NCBI GenBank assembly: GCA_965243695.1
Contig: CBDEWC010000045.1
Span: 248,001 to 312,000, forward strand
DNA length: 64,000 nt
Source of the DNA: JAKVCB01 sp965243695
Lineage (GTDB): Bacteria > Planctomycetota > Planctomycetia > Pirellulales > Lacipirellulaceae
Reading direction: 5' to 3'
Both the position numbers and the translations under genes were made by a program. The number at the start of each line of letters is the position of its first letter. Position 1 is the first letter of the stretch. The notes under the pieces were generated by a model. It saw only the letters and a list, made by a program, of their open reading frames with translations, searched no databases and was not told where the DNA came from. Positions 1-10,509 of this stretch are shown in pieces.

Positions 1-150
1 ATTGAAAACTCAGATCCCTTCATCAGGCCGATTCTTTCACCCTTCCAACCTACCGGGAATGTTTCTGCCAGTAGCCCTTATCTGGGAACGACCATCAACA
101 GCGGCCAAACTGCCGACAACATCCATAATCATCTGATTGCAGGCCAGTAA
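1..150 (+). CDS. 3' end of an unidentified gene upstream of the pseudopilin cluster (partial)
   Basis: An open frame runs in from the window edge for 49 codons and stops at TAA 148-150. The visible C-terminus is rich in Ser, Asn and Gly, ends in NHLIAGQ, and shows no motif I recognise. The next gene starts 8 bp later on the same strand, so this is very likely the preceding member of the prepilin-type operon, perhaps a GspG-like major pseudopilin. That identity is inferred from position only. Confidence 0.5.
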   Translation: MENSDPFIRPILSPFQPTGNVSASSPYLGTTINSGQTADNIHNHLIAGQ

Positions 151-158
151 CCACTCTC

Positions 159-1631
159 ATGACGTACATCATTCTGTCACAGCACGAACTGACCACCAGG
201 CAAGCACTCCGCCTGCCGACTGGCCATGCGCGCATTTTCCATGCTCGTGCTGGAATGACTCTGATTGAACTATTGATCGTCATTGTCATCCTCACCACGC
301 TGGTAGCGGCTGCCATCCCGATCCTTTCCCCATCGAGCAACGACCGCCGCATTCGCGAAGCCTCGCGGGCGGTCAACACCTACATCACCGCTGCCCAAAC
401 CAAGGCGATGGAGCTTCGCCGACCGGTTGGCGTGGCCCTCAAAAAACTTTCGTCAGATACAGGCAATGCCAACGACAACGGGGTTTGCCTGGAACTGTTC
501 CAGGTGGAGCAGCCGCCGGCGTTTACGGGGTTTGACGAAACGTCGGCCGTGCGGATTTCGTTCGCGACGACTCCCTACCAGGTGCGAATGCAGTTTGTCC
601 GTCGAGACCTGACGACAACAGGAAAAAATCTTTCCACCGGTTGGGTCTCCGATAGCATCCCCGGACAAATGCTGCAACCGGGGGACCGAATTGAGGTTGC
701 CGGAAATGTCTACCGGTTTTTAGAACCAACACCGAATCCGGAATTAGATACCTCAGAAACCGCGGCCATCGTTGATCATCCGCAGCCGTTTTACGCCGCG
801 CATGAAGCATCCGCTGACCACAATAATTATATCTTCTTTGCAGAAATTGAAAACAACTCCGGCCAGATGCTCAATTGCGAAGTCGACCGCGAAGGATATT
901 TGGTGAAGCCGCAATTGCACACCACCAATGGTTTTCCGCAGTTGACGCTGATCCGTTACGGAGGGAATACACAAATAGCAGGGCAGCCGCCGTTCTGGAC
1001 AACTCCCACAAGTTACAAAATACTGCGTCAGCCAAGTCCCACCTCGGCTGAACCGTATCAACTTCCTGAGGGCATTGCCATTGACTTGCGGGCTTCGGGC
1101 GACTCACGCAACGTTTATCACAATGCCGAACATCAGCAGCCGAAAGACCGCAATAACAACCAATCGCCAGTGATGATCCTGTTCACCCCCGAAGGAACCG
1201 TGCATCGCGTAGTGCTGAATGTGGGTCCCGGCCTCTCAGACCTCTCTGGGTTTCCCGACGAAATCATTAGCGATCCGATTGTTTCTTCCATCTTCCTCTT
1301 GATAGGACCTCGCGAAAATATTCCCGTCGCCCAGTTAACCAGCGACAACACGCTCAAGACCGTCGGCATGAACCAACTGACCGATACCGAGCTCGAAGAA
1401 CTCAAAACCTCAGTCAATTGGCTCAACCCGGAAAGCCGCTGGGTTGCGATCGGGGCCCAGTCGGGACGGGTCGTATCGACCGAAAATGCGTTTATCGATC
1501 CAAATGCGGTACTCGCTGTGGCCACGACCGGAACCCCCCCGATTCCTGAGGCCTCGCAGCAACTGCGAAACCTGCAGATCTATGCGGCCCGGGAGTTCGC
1601 TCGAGAAATGACCCAAGCGGGAGACCTGTAA
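159..1631 (+). CDS. GspH/FimT-like pseudopilin with a long C-terminal domain
   Basis: A 490-residue protein with a class III (prepilin) signal. Gly32 is followed by a mature start MTLIE, then a hydrophobic helix of about 20 residues ending near Pro54. Glu at mature position +5 is the signature residue of pilins and pseudopilins, which prepilin peptidase cleaves on the cytoplasmic side. Near residues 340-355 a stretch reading ILFTPEGTVHRVVL resembles the F-x-P-x-G strand at the end of GspH/FimT domains. At 490 residues it is far longer than the usual 150-200, so there is a large extra beta-rich, Asn/Pro-rich region. It presumably forms part of a type II secretion or type IV pilus-like fibre tip. 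The gene lies 8 bp after the preceding one. No clear Shine-Dalgarno precedes the ATG. Confidence 0.75.
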   Translation: MTYIILSQHELTTRQALRLPTGHARIFHARAGMTLIELLIVIVILTTLVAAAIPILSPSSNDRRIREASRAVNTYITAAQTKAMELRRPVGVALKKLSSDTGNANDNGVCLELFQVEQPPAFTGFDETSAVRISFATTPYQVRMQFVRRDLTTTGKNLSTGWVSDSIPGQMLQPGDRIEVAGNVYRFLEPTPNPELDTSETAAIVDHPQPFYAAHEASADHNNYIFFAEIENNSGQMLNCEVDREGYLVKPQLHTTNGFPQLTLIRYGGNTQIAGQPPFWTTPTSYKILRQPSPTSAEPYQLPEGIAIDLRASGDSRNVYHNAEHQQPKDRNNNQSPVMILFTPEGTVHRVVLNVGPGLSDLSGFPDEIISDPIVSSIFLLIGPRENIPVAQLTSDNTLKTVGMNQLTDTELEELKTSVNWLNPESRWVAIGAQSGRVVSTENAFIDPNAVLAVATTGTPPIPEASQQLRNLQIYAAREFAREMTQAGDL

Positions 1632-1649
1632 TTTTTTAGGGACACACCT

Positions 1650-1668
1650 GTTCTGTAAAAAACAGAAC
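1650..1668 (+). other. Perfect 7-bp hairpin between pseudopilin genes
   Basis: GTTCTGT (1650-1656) pairs with ACAGAAC (1662-1668) across an AAAAA loop, 19 bp after the upstream stop codon. No T-run follows on the plus strand, so it is not a canonical terminator. An RNA-processing or stability element within the operon is possible. Confidence 0.35.
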
Positions 1669-1781
1669 GGCAAAAAACAAAACTGTGGAGCACAGGCCGT
1701 GGTCGCCAGCCACAAAGCCTGGGCTTCAAAAAAAGAAGGGCTTCGAGGTCAGGGGCAAAACTGACCGAAAGGAATATCACG

Positions 1782-3188
1782 ATGAAAGCCAAAACCACAA
1801 CCAACCACCGGTGGCGTTACCGTTTTGCCTCCCGCAGTCGGCAGGCGCCCGGTTTTTGCCGAGTCCCTGGGGACCGGTGTGCGATCACGCTGGTCGAGGT
1901 CCTTATTTCGATGGGCATCTTGGCGATCGGCCTGTTGAGTGTGGCAGCCCTGTTTCCGGTCGGTGGCTATTACATGCGGAAGGGCGAGATCCAGGACCGC
2001 GGAGCGGCCATTGCCAAGGCAGCGTTTGCCGATGTGGTCGCCCGGGGAATGCTTAAGGCCGAATCGTGGCAAATGTGGGAACAGCAAGGTGATCAAGTCG
2101 ATCAACTACGACCACAAGCCGCAATGGCAGTCGACGCGAGTCGAAAAGACTCGTTTACCCGACCAGTTACGGACTCAATTCGGACCATGGTCAAGGCCCA
2201 AAGGAGAGACCAAATTGCCCAGACAATCGGGTCAACATTTGTCCTGGATCCGCTAGGGGCCGCCAGCGTGTCGGCAAATTCCACGCACAAATGGCTCGTG
2301 CGAGCAAGCAAGTTTCCGGCAACCACGTACCAAAAAACGGGAAGTGCTCCGGAGTGGCAACCGTGGGGCAATACCTGGCCCGTGCGGCGAATCACCACAT
2401 CTGGACTTACCTCTGACATTTTACCCTCATCAGTCGCTGACTCGTTGTTCTCCTCGCACGACGACCTGGTGACCGAGTCATCCAGTTCAAGTAATGCGTC
2501 TGGAATTCAGCAATGGGAATCTGGAGCGTCTGGCGCGCTCAAGCGGAGCTGGAAGGGCGATTATTCCTGGATTGTCACGATTTGTCCCTCCAACCCCGAA
2601 GCGCGCGACGCTATTGGTCTGGATCCCTCAGCCCATAAATACCACGTTTCGGTTGTCGTCTTTCACAAACGGGTCGTGGCCACGAGCACACCACAAAGTG
2701 TGGTCGATGCCTTTGACAATTTGAGTACCTTGACCGAAGGCGAACGTGTGGCGCGCGGGCGCATTCTATCTCGTAGCAGCGGCGGGGGAGAAATCATGCT
2801 GGAACGACTTCTAGGCGATGGTTTTCCACCGGACCAGAAAATTTTTGTTGATGTCAAGCCAGGCCAATGGCTGATGCTCTCGGGCCCACATCCCAGCAGT
2901 ACGCCTCAACGGCCGATGTTCTTTTCGCGCTGGTACCGGGTCGTGGCGGTCGAAGGAAAACACCAACAACTTAATGCGGACGGGAGTGTGAATTCTTCGC
3001 CCCGCAGTAGCGATCCAGAGCGGCGCCTGGTTACTTTGCGCGGACCCGCGTGGCCGTGGGATCAGGCTACCGAGGTGAGTAACGATGCGCTACTCTCCAA
3101 CGACCTTCGCATCGGGATTTTCCCCAGTGCGGTCGCAGTTCATAGCCGCACCATGCGGCTGGAAAGTGGCACCGGCAACGACCAGTAA
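1782..3188 (+). CDS. PilV/GspI-like prepilin-type protein
   Basis: A 468-residue protein starting at ATG 1782 behind an AAAGGAA Shine-Dalgarno (about 1766-1772). After a basic leader of 34 residues comes ITLVEVLISMGILAIGLLSVAALFP. This fits prepilin-peptidase cleavage after Ala34 with Glu at mature +5. The motif VEVLISMGILAIGLLSVA is typical of PilV/GspI minor pilins. The remaining 400 residues match no domain I can name. It lies between the GspH-like gene and the GspK-like giant, as minor pseudopilin genes (H, I, J, K) usually do. The role is inferred to be priming or capping a pseudopilus. Confidence 0.75.
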   Translation: MKAKTTTNHRWRYRFASRSRQAPGFCRVPGDRCAITLVEVLISMGILAIGLLSVAALFPVGGYYMRKGEIQDRGAAIAKAAFADVVARGMLKAESWQMWEQQGDQVDQLRPQAAMAVDASRKDSFTRPVTDSIRTMVKAQRRDQIAQTIGSTFVLDPLGAASVSANSTHKWLVRASKFPATTYQKTGSAPEWQPWGNTWPVRRITTSGLTSDILPSSVADSLFSSHDDLVTESSSSSNASGIQQWESGASGALKRSWKGDYSWIVTICPSNPEARDAIGLDPSAHKYHVSVVVFHKRVVATSTPQSVVDAFDNLSTLTEGERVARGRILSRSSGGGEIMLERLLGDGFPPDQKIFVDVKPGQWLMLSGPHPSSTPQRPMFFSRWYRVVAVEGKHQQLNADGSVNSSPRSSDPERRLVTLRGPAWPWDQATEVSNDALLSNDLRIGIFPSAVAVHSRTMRLESGTGNDQ

Positions 3189-3266
3189 AGAAACAGCTTG
3201 CAATACCGCTGCAAGTCGCTAAGCAGACCAGAACCTCCGGGGCAAATAGCAAGAACGAGACTCCCG

Positions 3267-6200
3267 ATGACCTGTCACCAACGAAACCAAATCCTCCGCC
3301 GTCGCCGACAGGCCCGCCTCCGGCGGCGACACCGCCGTGGCGTGCTGCTGCTGGTCGTGCTGAGCATGCTGGTGTTGTTCATGATGATCGGCACCGCCTT
3401 TCTCATGACCAGCGATATGTATCGCAAGGGTTCCAAGGCGGCTGCCAAGGAGGGCCGCGTTGGCAACCCACCCCGCGAGCTACTCGACCGGGCTCTCTAC
3501 CAACTGTTGCGCGATACGAACAACCAATTCTCGGTGGTTCGTTATCACAGCCTGCTCCGTGACATGTATGGAACCGACGGTTTCGAGGCCACGGCTGCTT
3601 TGGCCCAATTTGCCATGGGTACGGGACCTAACTCTAGCCCAGACCCAACCCAGGGACAATTCATCGACATTGTGATTGATCAACAAAGCGACGTTTGGAA
3701 GCTCCATCGCACAATCGATAACTTGCCCATCGGCCATTCGTTACCGCCGATTAACGGTTACTACAATGGCACGCTGCTAACATTCACCAGCGGACCGGCC
3801 AGGAACCAATCCTTTCGAGTCCTCCAGTACAAGGTGATTGCCAACAACCAACAATACTGGCTACGGCTCATGGCAGTTCCCCATGCAAATATGACCGTGG
3901 TTAACCCACCAGGCCAACTTGCCGGCCATTCTTTTATCGTCAACGGCAGGCCCTATAACGGGACCGGTGTGGGATACAACCTGACTGCAATGGCCGGCAC
4001 CGCACGACTCTCGGCGATGGCAGCAATACTTCCCTCCCTCGAAAATTCGTCGTTCTATGCCGAGGTGGCGCTCACTCCAAACTCCGTCAGTTTTTCCACA
4101 CTTCCTGCAAACGTGGAATCGCTTGGTGATAATGTGACCTCGCTAGCGATGGACCCCGAAAATATCCTCGTCGATTACGGTCATTATCCTGGCGTGGGCG
4201 GTTGCGATGAATCGTACGATGCGCCCGACTTCCAGAATATGTTCCTGGCCCATGAAACGGTCATGCCGGTGGCAAAAGGTAGTTGGGAGAATCATCCTAC
4301 TGCTGGGCCAATCTTCGCACTGGAAAATGTACCAATCCCATCGTTCCACCGAATGGCGATGGTCAACTATTGGCGCAAAAAGGTATTGGACGCGGGCTTG
4401 GATCCAGATTCAGCTTTGGCCATCGCCCTCAAACGTAAAATCATGATGCGCCCCCTGCGAGAAGACCATCCCAACTTTGATGGCAGTAATCCCCAGTCCC
4501 ACAACACTCCCTACTGGGAAATCGTCGGTCCGTGGGACGTGGATAACGACAACGACGGGGTGCCCGACAGCATTTTTGTCGACCTGGGCGACCCGGTCCA
4601 ACAGGCCGAAGATGGTACGCTCTACAAACCGCTCTACGCAATCAAAATTATTGACCTCGACAGCCGGCTGAATGTCAACGCCCACGGTACGGCCGAACAC
4701 GTTTTCTCGCCCGTCTTCGATCCTGCCAGCAATTTGCTGGCAGGGACGGCAATGGGTACACCTGTTTCCAACGATCAAATGCCCCATGGAATAGGATATG
4801 GTACCCCTGAAATCTCATTGCGACCCGTCTTTCCGGCCCCCTATAACCAACCGGCCGGTAATCGTGTTGAGGTCTCCTTGAACAACGGATCACGGGACCC
4901 CACCGTACAAATCGATGACTACGCCGCGCTCTTGTGGGGACGCGCCTCTTCTGTGCCCGGACTTGCCATCGGCGGTCGCTATGGATTCTTGAACCACTCA
5001 ACGTCACCGGGGTTCCAGGTGACACCTGGGATAAATTACGATTCCAATACCGTTCCCGATAGCGTTATGCCAGACCCGCTGGCACAGCTGAAGTTTTTTG
5101 ATCACCCACTTTCGATTGTTGACTTAAGCGCCTTTGGATCTCCACCCGACCTCAAGGGCCGCTACGCTGGTGGGCTCGACCATTTTGGTCAACCTGTTTC
5201 GGAAGCTCATAACGATTCTTCCAGCCCTTATCTGCTGGCCAATTCCCCGTACGAACTGAACCTAAGCAGTTCTTCACGCAGAGGCACCTGGGATAATCCC
5301 CAGCATGCGAGCTACAACACATCTGCCTTCATGGACCACCAAAGCCTCATCGCCAGCGATGACGCGCCCTTCGCCACGGCCGAACTGGAACGCCTTCTGC
5401 GGGCCTACGATGCCGATGCAGGCACCATTCCCAGCCGCCTGTGGGAATTGGTCGATGCGTTTGATCCAGACAAGCTCATCTATAACAGCCAAATCTCCAG
5501 CAGTATGGCTATGCAGTCGGTGGCCCAGCAGCAGGCCGCGATCAACCGCCGGCTGGTAACAACCGATAGCTACGATATGCCGGTACCGGGTGGCAATCTA
5601 GAGGGCCGGTTAGCACTAGGTGCCGATGGCATCCGTGGTACGCCTGACGATTATGAAAACCTGATGGGTGGCCAACCTGTTCCGATGGGGGCCAGAATTC
5701 TCGACCTGCTCCGGTACCGGATACAGTATGAACGTTTTCGGCAAGACCTACCTCTTCTAACATCTGATTCGCAGTTTGATTCGTTATCGCAAAACCTGCT
5801 GGCTCCGGAAGTACTGGCAGGCCATCGTATGGACCTGAACCGCCCGTTTGGGAACGGACAGGACGACAATGGTAATGGCGTGGTTGATGATCCTGGTGAG
5901 GCCGGAGAGCACCTTTGGAACCCGAACGATCCGGGGGGATCCTCGCGCTTAAATGCTGCCAGTAGCCAGCCACGTCTGGCGGCGCTGGCACAAACCGGTG
6001 GCGTCCCATTTGACTATACCAACGGGGTTACTGTGAACGGAAACCCCACACAATTGGCAAGACAATTGTATGCCCGCCACCTCTATGTGCTGATGATGCT
6101 CCTGGTGGATGAAAATTACATGGTCGAACGCGACCTCAGCTGCGCCAATGATGAGTTTTGGCTCAACAAAATCAAACGCGACGGGGACTCAGAAGAATCG

Positions 6201-9200
6201 CTTCGTCGCAAGCTCACCGCACGGCGAATTGCCCAGTGGGCTATTAACTGCGTTGACTTTCGTGACGCCGACGCAATCATGACCCCATTTGAATATGACG
6301 ACAATCCGTTTGATGAGGATGGGTGGAATGTTGACGGGGATCCCAGTACGGACGAGGGATCATTCAGGGGCCTGGTATGGGGTGCCGAGCGACCGGAGCT
6401 CTTGATCACTGAAACGTTTGCCTACCACGACCGTCGCTGCACAGACGAGCAGGAACTGCAGGCAGCTGGACCAGACTCAAAGCTGAACCACGAATTTCTG
6501 AAAGATTCTAAAACCGACGACGAGATCCCGGCCGATGACGACCTGGATCAACGTTACAAACCGCGCGGCACCCTCTTTGTGGAGCTCTACAATCCGTGGA
6601 CAGGTAATGCCCAAACACCAATGGGCAGTGCCCAAACTCCGGCAGAATTCTATCCCATTCGTACCGATCCTGAGTTGAACAACGACGAAATAGAATATCG
6701 ACGGAAGAATGGAGTGCAACTCGATCGACTTAGCAACAAAAGGACTGGCCACCTCATAGGATCACCCGTGTGGCGAATGGTCGTTGCCAGGGATACTTGC
6801 TCGGGCCGACTAAGTGATCCGGTCGACAGGACTCCCGGAGGCGGCAATCTGGAAAAAATCGACCCGACTCGCCGCATGCTCGATTTTGATGGGTTTGGTG
6901 TCGATCCCGACAAGGCTGGCGAGCGGTATGTTTATTTCGTATCAGAAAATAACAGAGGGCTTATCCCACCGCATGCCCCGCCGCAACCAGGAACTATGCC
7001 CTTACCACGAGCGCATTTCGTAACCAGCGACTATCAGGACGCATTAGCTCCGATCAAACCTGGACGGTACGCCGTGATTGGCCCTTCAGGGATTCCCATG
7101 GATAACAACTACCAACCAGCGGTCCAAGGCGGAGCCAAGTACTTTGTCAATCCCTTAAGCCGTCTTGAACCAGGTAACGGGCCGGATAAGGAACAACGCG
7201 ACTCCCAGCATATTGGGCGCATGCAGCAAACCCGCAGAATCGAATTGAGACCCAACTCGGACCCGGAAGTTCAGCAACTGCTGGTGGACGACAATGGTGG
7301 TGGTGAGTTCAGAGCTCAAAACGGCACCTACGTTAATGCAACCGAAAACGGGAGCGTGTCGCCCTGCGTTGCAATTCCGATTGAAAATCTGAACATCTCA
7401 GAGCCCGTAGAGGGTTATCCGAGCAACCGTTACAGAGAACTTCATGGCAACTTAGGTGAAGGTCCGTTTGCGAATCCCCGTATTGATCGAATGGCACAAA
7501 CACAATTTGGAGAGGTGAAGTATCAAACGGTGTACGACACGCCGTTTGATATGGAGTTTGACCTGGTCCGTAATGGTACCATCGCAAACTACCGCACGAT
7601 CCATCTACAACGTCTGGCCAATCCACTGTTGTCCTGGAACCAACACACAAATCCGTATCTGACGGTCGACTCGATGAGTGTTGACCTGACCGCGTTTAAC
7701 GGCATGAACCGGGCTGCAGAGACTTTTCCCAATGAAGAATTAATTGCTGCCGGAGACAACGACGCCCAAGCAAAGGCTCAGGAAATTTTTGACGCAATTC
7801 CTAAAGGAGCCGTGTTGCAAGGCGATTATTTTGCCCCACTGTCAGCCACCGAACTCGCCAACGCACCAGACCATGTCATTGAAGAACTTATCAATATCAT
7901 GTCCAGGGCGGATCCTCGTCCCACCGCAGCGGAGTATCGCCAAAGAATCCGTGGCAACCCAACCGCCTTCAACCGGCAATTGGAACGACTTGAGACCGCC
8001 CGAAGGGGTGAAATCAACAGTCGTAGCAACCTCTTTGAAACGGACAACGACGGCCAGTGGGGATGGCACCGCATCCAGCGGCCTCTGCCCGACAAAGAAA
8101 TTACCTTCGGGGGTCGCCAGGGAGATTTCCGGCAGCGGATGCATTTGAAGTCGCTCGAGCGGGGTTCTCACCATCGCCAGGTTTACAAAGCCGCCGACAA
8201 GGTTGGCTGGGCTTACGACCCCGCCTGGCAGCCGCGCCTGCTGTGGAAGCAGGAGCCACCCAACAGAACTATTGTGTCGGACCGAAAAAAATTCTCGGAC
8301 CTGGTAAACGTTCTGGATGGCGACTTGCTTAGAGGGCGCGAATCAGGTGGTGACGAGCTCACACCGGCAGAACGCAAGAAGAACAAGCAGATTGTTAACG
8401 AAATTGATTCGCCCCCCCACGTGTTCGATTTTGTGATGCAACACACGCTCGGCTTTATCAATGAGTCGTATGCGACGGACATGAATATGAAGGTCAATAC
8501 CGACGAGCCCAAATCCCAGGCGCTGCGCCCAGTGGATATGACAAAAACAAATACCGAATTTGGAGAAGCCCCGTGGGCTGTATTGAATAATCAGGTTCTC
8601 GATAATCCGGTTCTTAAGAATGAGAACATAAGCGTTGTGCCTGCGGACGATTCCTGGGTCCCCGGAAATACCAAAGTTCTGACCCACAAACCAGGACTGA
8701 CAGACCCGCAAAAAGCAGAGGAAAAGAAATTTCTGAGGCGACAGTTTCGCCCTGAGGCGGCAGACGCGACATTTTTAAATTTAGACACAATCCCTCCAGA
8801 CCCAGGCCCATCCAGCAACAACCGAGAAAATCAAAAACGCGAAAATCAACCGATCAACCCCGATAACGAAGGTCAGCGACTTGCAAAAATGCTCGGCTCC
8901 ACGTTCCCTGCTTTCCCGTGGAATAACCGGCCGTTTGTCAGCCAGATGGAACTGTTGCAGGTACCGGCCAGTTCGTCTTCGATGTTGCTACGGGACTACT
9001 CAGTCATCAATGACGATAGTCCCAACCCCTACAACCCAGTTGCAGAAAACAGCCAGGGCGACGATGCCGTTGAAGACCCCAAGCAGAAGCTGGCCCGGCA
9101 GAGGGCACCCAATGGCCACCTTTTGAACTTCCTGCAAACCACTCCACCTCGCAATATGGTGACTAATAACTCTTCAGCCACAGCCCCCAATTATCACCGT

Positions 9201-10358
9201 TTGCTCGAATTTGTGCATGTTCCTTCCCGCTTTGTTCAAACAGAAACCGTTCTGGATCCTGTCGAAAGCAGCGGCTTGGGATTGGAACCCATTCAAGATG
9301 CCACCGATCCAAGAGTCCGTTTCCAGCCGCCCTACAACAAGGTTTCCAATTACCGTGAGACGGGCCGGGTGAACCTCAACACCGTTAGTGGTCGCCGCGA
9401 TGGTATTTCACGCCTGGGATTATGGTCTGAAGTTTACGACGGCATCATGCATCGTTTGCGCGATAGTCAACCGGGCGTGCAAGGCACTGCCAGCCATCTC
9501 GGGCCTGCCTGGCGCGATGTGGTGCGCAGCCGTCAAGGGTACATCACTTATTTTAGTGACCCTACAATTCCCGATCCGCCGGACAGATGGCTCAACCCAA
9601 ACTTTCCAACCTCCTTTGCAAACCCGTTTCGGGCAACTGGCACAGGGGATTTGGTGCCACTCGAATCCATGGTCCAACCAGGCGTCAACGCAGGCCTACT
9701 GCGGGCCCACCCCTATAACCAGGGGGCCGATCGGACCTGGGGACCAAGGGTGAACAACATGGTCGATGTAAAGCCAGACGACCCCTTGTACGGACATGGC
9801 CGCACCGTAGAAGCCGGTACGATTTTGGGTACCTACCCAATTGATGACGAACCGTGCGCTCTTAATGCGCTTATTTCCATTCCAAACGTTTTTGATCCGT
9901 CGACGTCCCAAAGCGACAAGCCCCTGTTCAGCGAGTCGGTCCGCGCCCCGCATATTGATGCCGAACGGAACCCACATTTCTTTTATCAGCCACTCACACG
10001 GCTGGGCAATTTGACCACGACCCGCTCGGGAGTCTTTGCAGTGTGGATTACAGTCGCCTATTTTGAAGTTGAGCCAGCGCCCGCCTGGAATGAACTGGAT
10101 CCGAATACGGGAATGACACCTCGGGCCAAATTTGGCGGTGACGGTGGCAGCCGGAAGGCAGAACTCATTGCCCGCGCGCTCTATGACCACGTCTATCCCG
10201 AAGGTTACCAGCTGGGTCAGGAAGTCGGCATTGAAACGGGCAATACGCGCCGCCACCGCGGGTTCTATATTGTTGACCGAACCTTGCCGGTTGGCTTCAA
10301 ACCGGGTGAAGATCTGAATGTGGAAAACATGATTCGCCTCCGCCGACGGATTGAGTGA
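3267..10358 (+). CDS. Giant GspK/PilX-like minor pseudopilin
   Basis: I place the start at ATG 3267, which gives 2363 residues; an in-frame TTG at 3198 would add 23. An Arg-rich leader ends in RRG, followed by VLLLVVLSMLVLFMMIGTAF. This is a prepilin-like helix without Glu at +5, as in GspK. Near residue 461 is DLDSRLNVNAHG and near 2050 GRVNLNTVS. Both resemble the Asn-rich strands (GRLNLN, INxNT) of GspK. An Asp/Asn-rich DNDNDGVPDS motif near 424-436 and DDNGNGVVDD near 866-875 look like calcium loops. GspK is normally about 320 residues, so this is roughly seven times longer. It follows the GspH-like and PilV-like genes with a 78-bp gap. Probably an exported fibre-tip component; the substrate is unknown. 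Confidence 0.7.
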   Translation: MTCHQRNQILRRRRQARLRRRHRRGVLLLVVLSMLVLFMMIGTAFLMTSDMYRKGSKAAAKEGRVGNPPRELLDRALYQLLRDTNNQFSVVRYHSLLRDMYGTDGFEATAALAQFAMGTGPNSSPDPTQGQFIDIVIDQQSDVWKLHRTIDNLPIGHSLPPINGYYNGTLLTFTSGPARNQSFRVLQYKVIANNQQYWLRLMAVPHANMTVVNPPGQLAGHSFIVNGRPYNGTGVGYNLTAMAGTARLSAMAAILPSLENSSFYAEVALTPNSVSFSTLPANVESLGDNVTSLAMDPENILVDYGHYPGVGGCDESYDAPDFQNMFLAHETVMPVAKGSWENHPTAGPIFALENVPIPSFHRMAMVNYWRKKVLDAGLDPDSALAIALKRKIMMRPLREDHPNFDGSNPQSHNTPYWEIVGPWDVDNDNDGVPDSIFVDLGDPVQQAEDGTLYKPLYAIKIIDLDSRLNVNAHGTAEHVFSPVFDPASNLLAGTAMGTPVSNDQMPHGIGYGTPEISLRPVFPAPYNQPAGNRVEVSLNNGSRDPTVQIDDYAALLWGRASSVPGLAIGGRYGFLNHSTSPGFQVTPGINYDSNTVPDSVMPDPLAQLKFFDHPLSIVDLSAFGSPPDLKGRYAGGLDHFGQPVSEAHNDSSSPYLLANSPYELNLSSSSRRGTWDNPQHASYNTSAFMDHQSLIASDDAPFATAELERLLRAYDADAGTIPSRLWELVDAFDPDKLIYNSQISSSMAMQSVAQQQAAINRRLVTTDSYDMPVPGGNLEGRLALGADGIRGTPDDYENLMGGQPVPMGARILDLLRYRIQYERFRQDLPLLTSDSQFDSLSQNLLAPEVLAGHRMDLNRPFGNGQDDNGNGVVDDPGEAGEHLWNPNDPGGSSRLNAASSQPRLAALAQTGGVPFDYTNGVTVNGNPTQLARQLYARHLYVLMMLLVDENYMVERDLSCANDEFWLNKIKRDGDSEESLRRKLTARRIAQWAINCVDFRDADAIMTPFEYDDNPFDEDGWNVDGDPSTDEGSFRGLVWGAERPELLITETFAYHDRRCTDEQELQAAGPDSKLNHEFLKDSKTDDEIPADDDLDQRYKPRGTLFVELYNPWTGNAQTPMGSAQTPAEFYPIRTDPELNNDEIEYRRKNGVQLDRLSNKRTGHLIGSPVWRMVVARDTCSGRLSDPVDRTPGGGNLEKIDPTRRMLDFDGFGVDPDKAGERYVYFVSENNRGLIPPHAPPQPGTMPLPRAHFVTSDYQDALAPIKPGRYAVIGPSGIPMDNNYQPAVQGGAKYFVNPLSRLEPGNGPDKEQRDSQHIGRMQQTRRIELRPNSDPEVQQLLVDDNGGGEFRAQNGTYVNATENGSVSPCVAIPIENLNISEPVEGYPSNRYRELHGNLGEGPFANPRIDRMAQTQFGEVKYQTVYDTPFDMEFDLVRNGTIANYRTIHLQRLANPLLSWNQHTNPYLTVDSMSVDLTAFNGMNRAAETFPNEELIAAGDNDAQAKAQEIFDAIPKGAVLQGDYFAPLSATELANAPDHVIEELINIMSRADPRPTAAEYRQRIRGNPTAFNRQLERLETARRGEINSRSNLFETDNDGQWGWHRIQRPLPDKEITFGGRQGDFRQRMHLKSLERGSHHRQVYKAADKVGWAYDPAWQPRLLWKQEPPNRTIVSDRKKFSDLVNVLDGDLLRGRESGGDELTPAERKKNKQIVNEIDSPPHVFDFVMQHTLGFINESYATDMNMKVNTDEPKSQALRPVDMTKTNTEFGEAPWAVLNNQVLDNPVLKNENISVVPADDSWVPGNTKVLTHKPGLTDPQKAEEKKFLRRQFRPEAADATFLNLDTIPPDPGPSSNNRENQKRENQPINPDNEGQRLAKMLGSTFPAFPWNNRPFVSQMELLQVPASSSSMLLRDYSVINDDSPNPYNPVAENSQGDDAVEDPKQKLARQRAPNGHLLNFLQTTPPRNMVTNNSSATAPNYHRLLEFVHVPSRFVQTETVLDPVESSGLGLEPIQDATDPRVRFQPPYNKVSNYRETGRVNLNTVSGRRDGISRLGLWSEVYDGIMHRLRDSQPGVQGTASHLGPAWRDVVRSRQGYITYFSDPTIPDPPDRWLNPNFPTSFANPFRATGTGDLVPLESMVQPGVNAGLLRAHPYNQGADRTWGPRVNNMVDVKPDDPLYGHGRTVEAGTILGTYPIDDEPCALNALISIPNVFDPSTSQSDKPLFSESVRAPHIDAERNPHFFYQPLTRLGNLTTTRSGVFAVWITVAYFEVEPAPAWNELDPNTGMTPRAKFGGDGGSRKAELIARALYDHVYPEGYQLGQEVGIETGNTRRHRGFYIVDRTLPVGFKPGEDLNVENMIRLRRRIE

Positions 10359-10386
10359 GCGGCCTGTTTGAGTAAACGGCTGATGG

Positions 10387-10420
10387 AATGAGCCCGGGTG
10401 GTATCAAGGGCTCGTTTCTC
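10387..10420 (+). terminator. Candidate terminator after the giant pseudopilin gene
   Basis: GAGCCC (10390-10395) and GGGCTC (10408-10413) form a stem that extends by a T-G wobble and two A-T pairs to 10387/10416. The loop is 12 nt and a short pyrimidine run TTTCTC follows. It lies 29 bp after the stop. The U-tract is weak, so confidence is moderate. Confidence 0.45.
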
Positions 10421-10509
10421 ACGTGCCTACTCCAACAACGGCCGGCCACACTTTGGCGTAGGAATTGGCCCGTGGTTCCCGTAGCATGAAGCGGCCGGTA
10501 TGATGGTAT

